Source: Neobacillus driksii (lineage in GTDB: Bacteria; Bacillota; Bacilli; Bacillales; Cytobacillaceae). Taken from it: 64,000 nt of DNA. Below are positions 46,866 through 55,966 of this stretch, piece by piece (position 1 is the stretch's first letter; each line of letters starts with the position of its first letter). The stretch lies in NCBI RefSeq assembly GCF_013409995.1, contig NZ_JACCBX010000020.1:1-64000 (forward strand). The letters run 5' to 3'. Under the pieces are notes generated by a model. That model saw only the letters and a list, made by a program, of their open reading frames with translations. It was not told the DNA's origin and searched no databases. The translations under genes were made by a program, and so were the position numbers.

Positions 46866-48032
46866 TTAGTTGAACCAGCTTCCTACGGATTTAAAAGTGT
46901 TACTAATCCCCGCACCTATATCTTTAATTCCTTCTTCAACGGCTCCTCCAAGCTTTTCGCCAACACCTTTAATCTGGTCCTCAAAGACAATACTTCCGAC
47001 TCCGCCGACTAAGGCACCAACGGCACCGCCAACTACGATTCCGACAGGGCCGCCCACACTCCCAATCATGGCACCGACTTTAGCGCCTCCGCTGATTGCG
47101 ACGAAATCAGCGGCAAGTCCAGCAACTGCGCGTCCGGTCTTTTCTCCACCTGTCTTACCTGCATTATCAGGATCAAAAAACTCTGCAGTGTTTGCAGCAA
47201 TTGAAATTCCCCAGCCAACCAATGGGACTTTCTTGGCCGCTTTGGTCCATCCCTTGGCATCGATTAAGTGCTCAGCAATTTCCTTTGTACCAGTTGTTAT
47301 TCGATTTTGGAATGTACCAGATAAGGTATCAGCTTTTAACAGATTCAAATTCTTTGGAAAACCAGCAGCATGCTTTAATAAAGCTGAAGGGTTGTTATAA
47401 GAAGCTGCCAACTTATGAAGTTGTTTTACAATAGGGTTGGTAGGGCTCGATTTTGAAAAATTGTAAATGGCACGAGCCAGCTTCGAGTCATATCTTCCTC
47501 TTCCTCTACTTTTCCAGGATGGATGAGCTCCTATTGTAAATTTATAATCACCCTTAATTTTCTTCCAAAACTTTGGCTTCCCGCCTATGTAATTAATTTT
47601 AAGCTTCCGTGAAATCCCAGCACTAAGAGCAATTGTGAAAAGTTGCGTGCCAACTAAGGCGGCATCCCCCATACTAAGTTTTCCATTGATGTAGTTAAAG
47701 ACATTCAGGATACTAGCGATTGTTGATTTCTTAGATTCAGGGGTTAAGGCAGATTCAGATTTTTTGGTTAACTCAGTTTCTGTCCGGCAATACTGATCCA
47801 TGGATTGAGCAATAAACCGGTCCAAGTTTCTTATCCGCGTCTCTAATTGATTAGCTGACGTAATTGCAGCATTGAAGCTTGAACGTAAATTCCCCCGATT
47901 CATAATCTCATGATCTATTGAATACCTAAGAACGCTTAAACCATCGCTAACCTCTGATACTTTTTGAGACATGAGACCAATACTGGCACCAGTCTGTTTA
48001 ACATAATCTGTATGAATTTTTATAGGCGGCAA
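46866..48032 (-). CDS. WXG/LXG-like protein with C-terminal glycine zipper, candidate pore-forming T7SS toxin
   Basis: This 388-residue protein starts at TTG (GGAGGTG 7 bases upstream). Residues 1-100 are helical, like a WXG100/LXG targeting module. The middle (about 130-290) is basic and unrecognised. Residues about 312-350 form a glycine-zipper hydrophobic hairpin (GAMIGSVGG, VGGAVGALVGG), and a short amphipathic tail ends FKSVGSWFN. This resembles T7SS membrane-depolarising toxins such as TelE or TspA. It follows a WXG100-like small protein and precedes the two-helix membrane proteins. Confidence 0.75.
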   Translation of the reverse strand: MPPIKIHTDYVKQTGASIGLMSQKVSEVSDGLSVLRYSIDHEIMNRGNLRSSFNAAITSANQLETRIRNLDRFIAQSMDQYCRTETELTKKSESALTPESKKSTIASILNVFNYINGKLSMGDAALVGTQLFTIALSAGISRKLKINYIGGKPKFWKKIKGDYKFTIGAHPSWKSRGRGRYDSKLARAIYNFSKSSPTNPIVKQLHKLAASYNNPSALLKHAAGFPKNLNLLKADTLSGTFQNRITTGTKEIAEHLIDAKGWTKAAKKVPLVGWGISIAANTAEFFDPDNAGKTGGEKTGRAVAGLAADFVAISGGAKVGAMIGSVGGPVGIVVGGAVGALVGGVGSIVFEDQIKGVGEKLGGAVEEGIKDIGAGISNTFKSVGSWFN

Positions 48033-48061
48033 TTTTTTGCACCTCCATGTACTCTAGTAAA

Positions 48062-48391
48062 TTAGTTCCCAGCGGCATTTGCCTTTTTTTCCGCTTCCGC
48101 TTTTGCCTTCGCTTCTGCTTTTGCTTTTGCCTCAGCTTCCTCTTGGCGCTGAATTTGATGTGCAGCCGAGAGAACATCCGTTCCAATTGAACTTAATTTA
48201 GAAGAAAGTGCTGCGATTTCCTGATTAATACTATCAATACTTTGGTTGATATAGATCATTTCCTTTGCGGTCCAACCGTTGTTGAGATCCCCTTTCACCC
48301 TATTTAAGTTGTTTTTAACCTCAATTAGTTTAGAGGAATAATCGTTGATTCTATTTGCCTGCGACGCGGCTACATTAACATTAATACTCAC
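48062..48391 (-). CDS. WXG100-like small protein with Ala/Lys/Glu tail
   Basis: This 109-residue protein is predicted to be two helices with Trp-Thr-Ala at 40-42 in place of W-x-G, then a charged single helix of EAKAKAEAK type (about 80-109). I use the GTG start at 48391 because AGGTG lies just upstream; the earlier ATG lacks a site. It is the first gene of the cassette and probably escorts the toxin-like protein encoded next. A possible promoter -10 (TATAAT, 48465-48470) has no good -35. Confidence 0.7.
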   Translation of the reverse strand: MSINVNVAASQANRINDYSSKLIEVKNNLNRVKGDLNNGWTAKEMIYINQSIDSINQEIAALSSKLSSIGTDVLSAAHQIQRQEEAEAKAKAEAKAKAEAEKKANAAGN

Positions 48392-48616
48392 ATCATCACC
48401 TGCTCTTGGGTTTCCATTACAATGGGGACGGTTCACCCGGTTTATTCCCTCTATTTTCCTATTTATTATAAAAGCTATTTTTTTATTATTCTATAAAAAA
48501 GAAGAAATTGGTTATTTTGTACCGGTGGTCCTCCAAAATATATAAAAAATAACGCCTGAAGACCTAGGCTTTTCCTTTACCCCTGTTCACCACTCTTTGC
48601 ATACGAGGAAACAGAT

Positions 48617-48669
48617 AAAAAAAGAGGCTCTCCAAGAGTTCAAAGAACAATTGGAAAACCTCTTTTTTA
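48617..48669 (-). terminator. Bidirectional terminator after the BASS transporter gene
   Basis: AAAAAAGAGG pairs with CCTCTTTTTT, with inner TCCAA / TTGGA pairing. T runs occur on both strands. In the 48392-48718 interval this is the only clear element besides the weak -10 at 48465. Confidence 0.8.
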
Positions 48670-48718
48670 ACATTATTAGGATTCAATTTTACATCTTGGT
48701 CTTGAGTCCACTAACATT

Positions 48719-49684
48719 TTAGGATACTTTTTTAGCCTGTTCGTTTTCCTGTTTTTTCTTTGCCGCCTTTTTTGCCCAGTAGGTGGCAACCAATGGTCCA
48801 GAAATATTATGCCACACTGAGAAAATCGCACTCGGAACTGCCGTAAGTGGAGAGAAATGGGCAGACGCTAGTGCCGCGGCAAGTCCTGAGTTCTGCATTC
48901 CGACCTCGATTGAGATTGCTTTTTGATCAGCATATGGGAATTTGAACCATTTTGATATAAAGAAACCTAAAACCAAACCAACAAAATTATGAAGAATAAC
49001 TATACCAAGAATCGCTAAACCGGATTCAAGGATATTGTCTTTATTACCTGCTACTACCGCAGAGATAACACCGACAATTCCAATTACAGAGACAAGCGGC
49101 AGAATTTTCGCCCCTTCTTCTGCTTTGTCCTTCAAAATCCATTTAAAGACAATACCCAGAATAATAGGTAGAAGAACGATTTGAATCGTTGACATAAGCA
49201 TAGCTTTTCCTGATACAGGAAGCCACTGGCTAGCTAATAAATAAATAAGCGCAGGGGTTAGAATTGGTGATACCAAAGTAGCCATCGATGAAACAGCAAC
49301 GGATAGAGCGACATTTGCTCTTGCTAGGTACGCCATTACATTCGATGCTGTTCCCCCAGGGCAGCAACCAACCAAAATAACACCAACTGCCACTTCAGGA
49401 GGGAGATTCAATCCTACTGCCAGAAGATAAGCTACACCCGGCATGATTATGTACTGAGCCGCAACCCCTACAAAAACTGCTAAAGGCTGTTTGAATACGG
49501 CCTTGAAATCTTCTACAGATAACGTTAATCCCATCCCAAACATGATAATTCCAAGCAGAATTGAGATATATGGGGCAATCCAGGTAAAACCGCCTGGAAA
49601 CATCATGGCTAATGCCGTGAAAAGTAAAACCCAGTAGATAAAAGTGTTACCTGCTACTGTGCTAATTCTTGCTAGCATTCTCAT
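48719..49684 (-). CDS. Bile acid:sodium symporter (BASS) family transporter
   Basis: This 321-residue protein has about ten TM helices and the BASS hallmarks GVILVGCCPGGTASNV and EVGMQNSGLAAALA. Family members move organic anions with sodium; bile acid is not a necessary substrate (YocS-like in Bacillus). The C-terminal tail is Lys-rich. It is monocistronic and separates the T7SS island from the sucrose operon. Confidence 0.88.
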   Translation of the reverse strand: MRMLARISTVAGNTFIYWVLLFTALAMMFPGGFTWIAPYISILLGIIMFGMGLTLSVEDFKAVFKQPLAVFVGVAAQYIIMPGVAYLLAVGLNLPPEVAVGVILVGCCPGGTASNVMAYLARANVALSVAVSSMATLVSPILTPALIYLLASQWLPVSGKAMLMSTIQIVLLPIILGIVFKWILKDKAEEGAKILPLVSVIGIVGVISAVVAGNKDNILESGLAILGIVILHNFVGLVLGFFISKWFKFPYADQKAISIEVGMQNSGLAAALASAHFSPLTAVPSAIFSVWHNISGPLVATYWAKKAAKKKQENEQAKKVS

Positions 49685-49809
49685 TTGAAGTCCACACCTT
49701 TTTATAGAATTTTTTGATTATTTCATTATACATTATATTCAGACAATATCAATGACATTTTTCATTATAAAATAACAAAAAACCTCGTAATCCTTATAGG
49801 TATGAAAAT

Positions 49810-49860
49810 AAAGAGAAGGTCTTTCATCCGTTCAGTGAACGGATGAAAGACCTTCTCTTT
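49810..49860 (-). terminator. Perfect 25-bp stem terminator after scrK
   Basis: A perfect inverted repeat, AAAGAGAAGGTCTTTCATCC continuing to TTCA, with a one-base centre. It lies beyond the scrK stop and ends in TTTC/TTT. It is bidirectional in principle. Confidence 0.75.
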
Positions 49861-49927
49861 TCAAATTCATTTGCGACAGCACAGTATGTGATTTCAACCT
49901 TGGCTGCGTTTAATCCAAGTAAAAGTA

Positions 49928-50896
49928 TTATGACCCTATGAGCTCTTCAACTGCCCTCTTATTCGGCAGTGCAGAGATAGCTCCTTTTCCTGTTGTAGTA
50001 AGGGCACCGCTAGCATTGGCAAATTGAAGGATAGAGGCCTGGTGGTCTCGCAGCACTCCTTCAATGTTTTCCGGATTGGCATTCAATTCTAGTAATTGAT
50101 ATAAAAATCCGCCAATGAACGCATCACCTGCTCCAGTGGTGTCCACCGCTTCAACAGCGTATCCGCTTGATTCAAACTTTTGCTCTTTTAAAATCAAATC
50201 CGCTCCGGCAGCCCCCTTCGTGTAGACAACTGCCTTCACGTTTCCAGCGAACAAGGATTGTATCGCCTCTGACTCTTCCTTTATACCTGTAATAAATTCA
50301 AGCTCTTCATCCGAAACCTTTATGATATCTGCAGAAGGTAAAAATTCAAGAATTGCGTTACGACAGTCCTCTGGGTCTTCCCAAAGCGGAAGCCGCACAT
50401 TTGGGTCAAAGCTTATCAAGCCACCAGCAGCTGAAACAGCGGCAATTGCCTTTTTATGAGCCAGTTTCATCGGGCTTTCCACCAAATCCACGGAGCAAAA
50501 ATGGAGTATATCTCCCGCTTGGAACCATGTTGACTCGACCTCTTCCTCGCTTAACAGCAAATCAGCAGATGGATTACGGTAAAATGAAAAATCACGTTCC
50601 CCGTTTTCTTTTAACGAGACGAAAGCCAAGGCCGTATTCGCTTCACCAGTCCGATATATTTTATCTGTCTCAACACCGGCCTCGACAAGCTTCTCGATTA
50701 AAAAGTCGCCGAACGCATCCTTCCCTAATTTAGAAATCATCGCTGCTTCCTGCCCATATTTTGCAACAGCCGCAGCCACATTTGCCGGTGCTCCCCCAGG
50801 AGCCCTCTCAAATGCGAGAACATCCTTTAATGCCACCCCTTTTTGAAGAGGAATAAAATCAATTAACACTTCACCGATTGAAAATAGCCTTCCCAT
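49928..50896 (-). CDS. scrK: Fructokinase (PfkB/ribokinase family)
   Basis: This 322-residue cytoplasmic kinase phosphorylates the fructose released from sucrose-6-phosphate. It has the PfkB signatures GGAPANVAAAVAKYG and the C-terminal DTTGAGDAFIGGFLYQL with the catalytic Asp. GAGGTGA precedes the ATG. It is the third gene of the scrA-scrB-scrK operon. Confidence 0.92.
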   Translation of the reverse strand: MGRLFSIGEVLIDFIPLQKGVALKDVLAFERAPGGAPANVAAAVAKYGQEAAMISKLGKDAFGDFLIEKLVEAGVETDKIYRTGEANTALAFVSLKENGERDFSFYRNPSADLLLSEEEVESTWFQAGDILHFCSVDLVESPMKLAHKKAIAAVSAAGGLISFDPNVRLPLWEDPEDCRNAILEFLPSADIIKVSDEELEFITGIKEESEAIQSLFAGNVKAVVYTKGAAGADLILKEQKFESSGYAVEAVDTTGAGDAFIGGFLYQLLELNANPENIEGVLRDHQASILQFANASGALTTTGKGAISALPNKRAVEELIGS

Positions 50897-50923
50897 TTTG
50901 TCACCTCAAGTATGTCTAAAAGA

Positions 50924-52402
50924 TTAGTTGATATTCCATTTAACAGCCTTTACATTCGTATGTCCGCCACGTGCAAACACAGAGATTCCATTACTATTTT
51001 TATCAGGAAAAATCCTTCCAGTAAATACTTCCACTCCATCATTTACAAACACTTCAACAGAAGAAACATCAACAAAAATTCGGAACGAAATCTTTTCAGC
51101 GTTGTCCATCGTACATTTCCGAATCGCACCAAACTCTTCAGCAAAAGATTCACCAGAACTAGTCCGATCAAATACAACCTTTTTTTCGACGGCATCATAT
51201 TTAATCACGGTTTTCTCATTTTCACCCACCCGAAGTTCCACACCAAACTCACGAGCATTACTATCAGAGAATTCCGCAAGAAGCTCATATACGTCTCCCT
51301 CAAAGTTATCCAATCGAACATTTTCATTCTCAACACTTCGGCTAATTTCTACCATTTTCCCGTGAAGCAAGTTCAACTCCGGAACTGGTTGTTGAATCAA
51401 TTTTCCGTCTTTAATCTTTAACTCACGAGGAAGTGTTAAACAATGTGCCCAGCCATTACTATCAGTAGGATAGTCAATCTCAGGTAATCCCATCCAGCCG
51501 ACTAAAATCCGCCTTCCCTGGTGATCCACCGTTGTTTGCGGTGCGTAAAAATCAAAACCGCGATCTAGCTCATGAAAATCACCATGGTCCAGTTCATTAT
51601 TCTCTAAATCTATAGGACTTCCTATTACATACCCTGATTGATAAATATTTTGATAGTGGTCGCCTTTTGCAATTAACCCTTGTGGGGAGAAAAGGAATAC
51701 ACCTTGCCCATTCATCTCAAAGTAATCCGGACATTCCCACATATAACCGAACTCTTCACCTAACCCCGTCTTCACTTCGCCAGCAAACTGCCAATCAATT
51801 AAATCCCTAGAGCGGTATAAAACTACACTACCAGTCTCATTTTTCCTTTGGGCACCAATGACTGAATAGAAGAGATCCCCATTTTTCCAAACCTTTGGAT
51901 CCCGAAAATGATCGGTATAACCGCTCGGAACTTCTGCAATGACCGGTGTATCCATTTTTACAATACTACCATCACGATTCATCACAGCCAAACATTGATA
52001 AGGGTGTCGATTCCAATATTCATCGCGCGTATTGCCCGTATACATTAAATATAATTTACCATCATGCTCAATTCCACTTCCGGAATAGGCCCCATGACGA
52101 TCAAACTCATTCGAAGGCTCAATGGCCATTCCAACATTTTCCCAATGAACCAGGTCTTTAGACTTCGTATGATACCAATGCTTCAATCCATGAACCGGCC
52201 CTAGCGGGAACCATTGATAGAATAAATGATATTCCCCATTAAAATAACTAAATCCATTCGGGTCGTTTAACAAACCTGTCACCGGTTGAATATGAAAAGA
52301 CTGGCGCCATGGGCATTGATTCACTGTTTTGGCTAACGCTTGGATTTCATCTTCGGACACGTCTTCCATGGTTCTGTATCGCTGCTCTTTTGTCCATTCC
52401 AT
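50924..52402 (-). CDS. scrB: Sucrose-6-phosphate hydrolase (GH32)
   Basis: This 492-residue GH32 enzyme splits sucrose-6-phosphate to glucose-6-phosphate and fructose. It shows the nucleophile Asp in LLNDPNGF, FRDPKV, and the acid/base Glu in WECPDYF, plus a C-terminal beta-sandwich. No signal peptide is present, as expected for the phosphate-using cytoplasmic enzyme. I start at ATG 52402 (GGAG 8 bases upstream); the frame extends 11 residues further into the intercistronic hairpin. Confidence 0.94.
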   Translation of the reverse strand: MEWTKEQRYRTMEDVSEDEIQALAKTVNQCPWRQSFHIQPVTGLLNDPNGFSYFNGEYHLFYQWFPLGPVHGLKHWYHTKSKDLVHWENVGMAIEPSNEFDRHGAYSGSGIEHDGKLYLMYTGNTRDEYWNRHPYQCLAVMNRDGSIVKMDTPVIAEVPSGYTDHFRDPKVWKNGDLFYSVIGAQRKNETGSVVLYRSRDLIDWQFAGEVKTGLGEEFGYMWECPDYFEMNGQGVFLFSPQGLIAKGDHYQNIYQSGYVIGSPIDLENNELDHGDFHELDRGFDFYAPQTTVDHQGRRILVGWMGLPEIDYPTDSNGWAHCLTLPRELKIKDGKLIQQPVPELNLLHGKMVEISRSVENENVRLDNFEGDVYELLAEFSDSNAREFGVELRVGENEKTVIKYDAVEKKVVFDRTSSGESFAEEFGAIRKCTMDNAEKISFRIFVDVSSVEVFVNDGVEVFTGRIFPDKNSNGISVFARGGHTNVKAVKWNIN

Positions 52403-52422
52403 GCTGTTCACTCCTAATACAG

Positions 52423-52448
52423 AAAGGAGAATCATAGGATTCTCCTTT
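52423..52448 (-). other. Intercistronic hairpin between scrA and scrB
   Basis: An 11-bp perfect stem (AAAGGAGAATC / GATTCTCCTTT) has a four-base loop. Only a short T run (TTTCT) follows on the minus strand, so it may be an mRNA processing or partial attenuation site. Confidence 0.6.
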
Positions 52449-52457
52449 TTATTTTTA

Positions 52458-53909
52458 TTATGCTGCTGCTTGATCGGATGTTTGTTTAACTGCTTTTTTC
52501 TCGTCTCTTTTCGCTAAAACAATCGTGACGATAAATGCTACGACAAATGCGATGGCCATTCCGATAATATATGAAATGATCGTATCTGGGCGAATCGAGA
52601 TGATTCCTGGTATACCTGCTGCCCCTAGTGCAGTCGCTTTAACCTTGAACAACGTAACAAAGCCAGATCCAACAGCAGAACCAATAATCGCACCAATAAA
52701 TGGATAGCGTAATTTCAAATTAACCCCAAACATCGCTGGTTCAGTAATCCCAAGTAACGCAGAGATTCCGGCTGCTGAAGCAGTTCCTTTGATCTTGGCA
52801 TTTTTCGTTGTTTTTAGCACCGCAAGAGTCGCTCCTCCTTGTGCAATGTTTGACATCGCCGCAATGACGAAGATAAATGATCCACCTGTTTTCGCGATAT
52901 CTGCAAGCAATTGTGTTTCTACTGCAATAAAGCTATGGTGCATACCTGTAATAACAATTGGTGCATACAGTAATCCAAAAATAATACCCCCAATCACACC
53001 TGTCGTGTCATATAACCAAACGATTCCATCCGTTAATAGATTACCTGCTGAACGTGTCAGCGGTCCTACCAAAGTAAACGTTAAAAGCCCAGTAATAAAA
53101 ATAGACAATAATGGTGTTAATAGGTTGTCTAAAGCAGATGGAATAACCTTACGTAAGGATGTTTCAATTTTTGCTAGAATAAAAGACGCGGCAAGAACAG
53201 GTAAAACGGTTCCCTGATAGCCTACCTTTTCTATTTCTAGGCCAAATAAATTCCAAACTGGGACTTCATTATTAAGTACCGCTGCACCGTAACCGTATCC
53301 ATTTAATAGGTCTGGATGAACCATAAGCATTCCAAGAGTTGCCCCAAGGAATGGATTCCCTCCAAATCGCTTCGTAGCGGAAAAACCAATTAATATCGGT
53401 AAAAAAACAAAGGCTGCATTTGCAAAAGTATTAATAAGTGCCGCCAAATCTGCCATTTCTGGGTTGGCATCCACTAAGGATTTTCCCTCAATAAATAAAT
53501 CTGGAGCTGTTAAGACATTGTTTATCCCCATTAATAAACCGCCAGCTACGATGGCTGGAATAATCGGAACGAAAATGTCTGATAGCATTTTGACGAACTG
53601 CTGAATGGGATTTAATTTCTTTGTCGCTGCGTCTTTTACATCGCCCGTTGACATTTCCGTTTGACCAGACATCTCCGCCAAGTGTTTATAGACCTCGTTC
53701 ACCGTTCCAGAACCTAAGATTATTTGGAACTGACCACCAGTTGAAAAGGTACCTTTTACAACATCCATGTTGTCCAACGCTGATTGGTTAACGGCTGATT
53801 CATCTTCTAAAACAAGACGTAAACGTGTGGCGCAATGCGCTGCAGCTGATACGTTTTCCTTACCGCCAATGGCGTCCAAAACTTCCCGAGCAATTTTTTT
53901 ATGATCCAT
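52458..53909 (-). CDS. scrA: PTS sucrose-specific transporter EIIBC
   Basis: This 483-residue permease has IIB (1-90; phosphocysteine in AAHCATRLRL) and IIC (about 110-475; MHHSFIAVE and GITEPAMFGV motifs). There is no IIA domain, so it must borrow one, as SacP does in B. subtilis; PtsG and BglP in this window both carry suitable IIA domains. The ATG at 53909 has GAGAGGG upstream, and the longer frame crosses an ScrR operator. It is the first gene of the operon. Confidence 0.93.
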   Translation of the reverse strand: MDHKKIAREVLDAIGGKENVSAAAHCATRLRLVLEDESAVNQSALDNMDVVKGTFSTGGQFQIILGSGTVNEVYKHLAEMSGQTEMSTGDVKDAATKKLNPIQQFVKMLSDIFVPIIPAIVAGGLLMGINNVLTAPDLFIEGKSLVDANPEMADLAALINTFANAAFVFLPILIGFSATKRFGGNPFLGATLGMLMVHPDLLNGYGYGAAVLNNEVPVWNLFGLEIEKVGYQGTVLPVLAASFILAKIETSLRKVIPSALDNLLTPLLSIFITGLLTFTLVGPLTRSAGNLLTDGIVWLYDTTGVIGGIIFGLLYAPIVITGMHHSFIAVETQLLADIAKTGGSFIFVIAAMSNIAQGGATLAVLKTTKNAKIKGTASAAGISALLGITEPAMFGVNLKLRYPFIGAIIGSAVGSGFVTLFKVKATALGAAGIPGIISIRPDTIISYIIGMAIAFVVAFIVTIVLAKRDEKKAVKQTSDQAAA

Positions 53910-53937
53910 CTTAATCCCTCTCTTTTCATTCATATTA

Positions 53938-53949
53938 GGAACCGGTTCC
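53938..53949. promoter_or_regulatory. ScrR operator O1
   Basis: A perfect palindrome, GGAACCGGTTCC, 29 bases upstream of the scrA start. The CG centre is typical for LacI-family operators. Confidence 0.8.
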
Positions 53950-53985
53950 ATTTAAGGATAAAAAAATAAAAAACCATTTATAAGA

Positions 53986-53997
53986 GGAACCGGTTCC
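53986..53997. promoter_or_regulatory. ScrR operator O2
   Basis: A second perfect GGAACCGGTTCC, 48 bases from O1 centre to centre. It lies in the scrA promoter region. Confidence 0.8.
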
Positions 53998-54071
53998 ATA
54001 ATTATCTAAAAAAATAATTGGTTAAGAGAAACCATATCCAACTGTTAGTATGAATAGGCTCTCTTAATTGG

Positions 54072-54083
54072 AACCGGTTTCGT
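54072..54083. promoter_or_regulatory. ScrR operator O3 (one mismatch)
   Basis: GGAACCGGTTTC, 86 bases from O2 and directly after the scrR stop codon. With O1 and O2 it could support looping. Confidence 0.65.
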
Positions 54084-54091
54084 TACTTTTA

Positions 54092-55087
54092 TTATAGGGG
54101 ACGTTTAAAGAGATTGTCAACGCTTTCCCGCTCAATAATTTCAAATTTAGAGACGGTTAATTTTTCCACATTGCGTTCATTAACTAACCCTACAATATGC
54201 CTTGCAGCACTTTCCCCTGCTTCCTTGTAAAAAAACTTCGCTGTCGTTATGCCCGGATGAATGATTCCTGTCACATCATAGCCGCCAAAACCTGTAACAG
54301 CTAAGTCCTCAGGTATTGTAATCCCTTCTGAGTATGACGCCTTCAAAACACCAAGAGCAATATTATCCGTTGCACAAACAAAGATGGCAGGCTGAAATTC
54401 ATCGATGATTTCCTTTGCACTCTCTTGTGCAGCTGGAATATTGAATAATGTCTCATAGAAGCGAACATCACAATCGGCTACTTCTTGGATCGCCTTTTTA
54501 AAACCCTGCTTTCGTTTCACGCCTACTGAAATATCCCGTTCCGTTACGCCTAGATAAGCAATTTTCCGATATCCTTTTTCTAGTACATACCGCCCCATCG
54601 CATAACCAGCATGAAAATCATCATGAATCAGACTATGAAAGTCTTCATGTTCTTGTCCAATTAACAGTACAGGAACCTTTACACTTTCAAATGCCTGGAT
54701 ATGCTGATCTGTGATTTCGGTAGCAAGCAAAATAATCCCCGCCATCTTTTGATTGGCGAAGCTATAAATGCTTTCAATCTCTCGCTCTAGACTTTGGCTA
54801 GTATTGGAAATAAGCATCTGATAATTCATTTTCTTTAATTGTTCATCGATGCCAATTAACGTTTGTGAAGAAGCATAGGAATCAAGCCGCGGGACAATCG
54901 TGCCAATAATATTCGTTTTCTTCGCTTTTAAACTCTGCGCAAATGGATTCGGAGAATACCCAGTTTCTTTGATGGCCTGTTCAATTTTCTTCTTTGTTGC
55001 TTCCCCAACAGAGCCGCCATTTAAATACCGAGAAACTGTACTTTTCGCCACACCCGCAAGCTTAGCAATATCTAAAATCGTACTCAT
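54092..55087 (-). CDS. scrR: LacI-family repressor of the sucrose operon
   Basis: This 331-residue DNA-binding repressor has an N-terminal LacI helix-turn-helix (ILDIAKLAGVAKSTVSRYLN) and a periplasmic-binding-like effector domain. I start at ATG 55087 (GAGG upstream). It is directly upstream of the scrA operators and in the same direction, so it may be autoregulated. ScrR/SacR control of sucrose genes is inferred from context and the GGAACCGGTTCC sites. Confidence 0.9.
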   Translation of the reverse strand: MSTILDIAKLAGVAKSTVSRYLNGGSVGEATKKKIEQAIKETGYSPNPFAQSLKAKKTNIIGTIVPRLDSYASSQTLIGIDEQLKKMNYQMLISNTSQSLEREIESIYSFANQKMAGIILLATEITDQHIQAFESVKVPVLLIGQEHEDFHSLIHDDFHAGYAMGRYVLEKGYRKIAYLGVTERDISVGVKRKQGFKKAIQEVADCDVRFYETLFNIPAAQESAKEIIDEFQPAIFVCATDNIALGVLKASYSEGITIPEDLAVTGFGGYDVTGIIHPGITTAKFFYKEAGESAARHIVGLVNERNVEKLTVSKFEIIERESVDNLFKRPL

Positions 55088-55179
55088 TGTCCTCAACCTC
55101 ATAACATTTCAATTTCGATATCATTATAGTAACATAAATGGCACTATCCACAATGGAGCAATGATGAGCATCTAAGTTT

Positions 55180-55310
55180 TCCTCAACAAATGCTGGAATC
55201 TTTATTTCATTTGATAATACTGGGGCAAGATTCTCAACGACACTCTTCCAAATGTCAAGTCCCCCAAAATAAGCTGTTTCCAATGGACCAATATATGCCC
55301 ATCTGAACAC
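55180..55310 (-). pseudogene. Relic of a 3-hydroxyacyl-CoA dehydrogenase family gene
   Basis: In the minus-strand frame, FRWAYIGPLETAYFGGLDIW and the following LAPVLSNEIKIPAFVEENLD resemble the C-terminal domain of 3-hydroxyacyl/3-hydroxybutyryl-CoA dehydrogenases (GPxETADxGGLDIW and LSN...P.F motifs). The matching stretch is only about 45 residues. The frame then loses similarity and runs into the scrR start. No start site or upstream domain is seen. Confidence 0.5.
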
Positions 55311-55431
55311 AGGGATATAAATCTGTTAAAAAAGTTAAAATGATTACCACCGTTCTTCACTAGTCAACTTCTCGACAAAATCTGCCTAAATAAGGAGAAT
55401 TAAACACAGTATTAACAGCATTTAAAGTTTT

Positions 55432-55700
55432 TCTAATCAATCGTTTGGTTAAAACTAAATTAGCTAATTAAACGTTTGATTAAAAAGTGGTAAACTCTTT
55501 AAACAAACTGCTAAGGGCTGTTTCCAAGAGAAATAATTATCGAATAATAGTTGTGGTTGTTAGGAATTTTCTTTAAAACTGACAATAGAAACTAGTAAAA
55601 TACATATACCGGCAAATAGCAACAAATGGTAAACTAATTAATCATTTGTTTAAAAGTGCTGAAAACCCTTTCAAACCAAGCTATAATCTGTTTCCCAAAA
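55432..55700. repeat. Diverged tandem 85-bp segments with TAAnCAAACGTTTnnTTA-type palindromes
   Basis: Two related stretches, about 55459-55545 and 55632-55716, share the pattern AATTAA-x-GTTTGATTAAAA, then AAACTCTTT / AACCCTTT, then CTGTTTCCxA and TTATCGA / ATTGTCGA. The first begins with the imperfect palindrome TAATTAAACGTTTGATTA; a related one, TAATCAATCGTTTGGTTA, is at 55433. There is no open frame. The gap 55311-55966 holds nothing else except a TATAAT at about 55879. Confidence 0.5.
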
Positions 55701-55966
55701 AAATTTATTGTCGAGGAAATATCCGTAAAAATTTTATATTAATAAGTGGTTTTGGTAATCAGTACCATAACACCTTTAACGGAATTTTAATGTTTTTCAC
55801 TGAATTGCGTTTGTAAAATGGTAGCAACTTTTCACAAAAGTAACATAATTCAACCATTTTATACGTTTATGAGAAGGATATAATACTAGTAGTCCCAGCA
55901 CAATTCTCCTTTAACCCTCACTTTTCTTTTCCAAAAAACAATTCACTATGGAAGCAGGTCGATTTT

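Noticed and set aside
46870..47434. Long plus-strand frames of 176 and 112 residues opposite the glycine-zipper gene
   Set aside because: They are antisense shadows of a GC-richer Gly/Ala-coding stretch with no ribosome binding sites.
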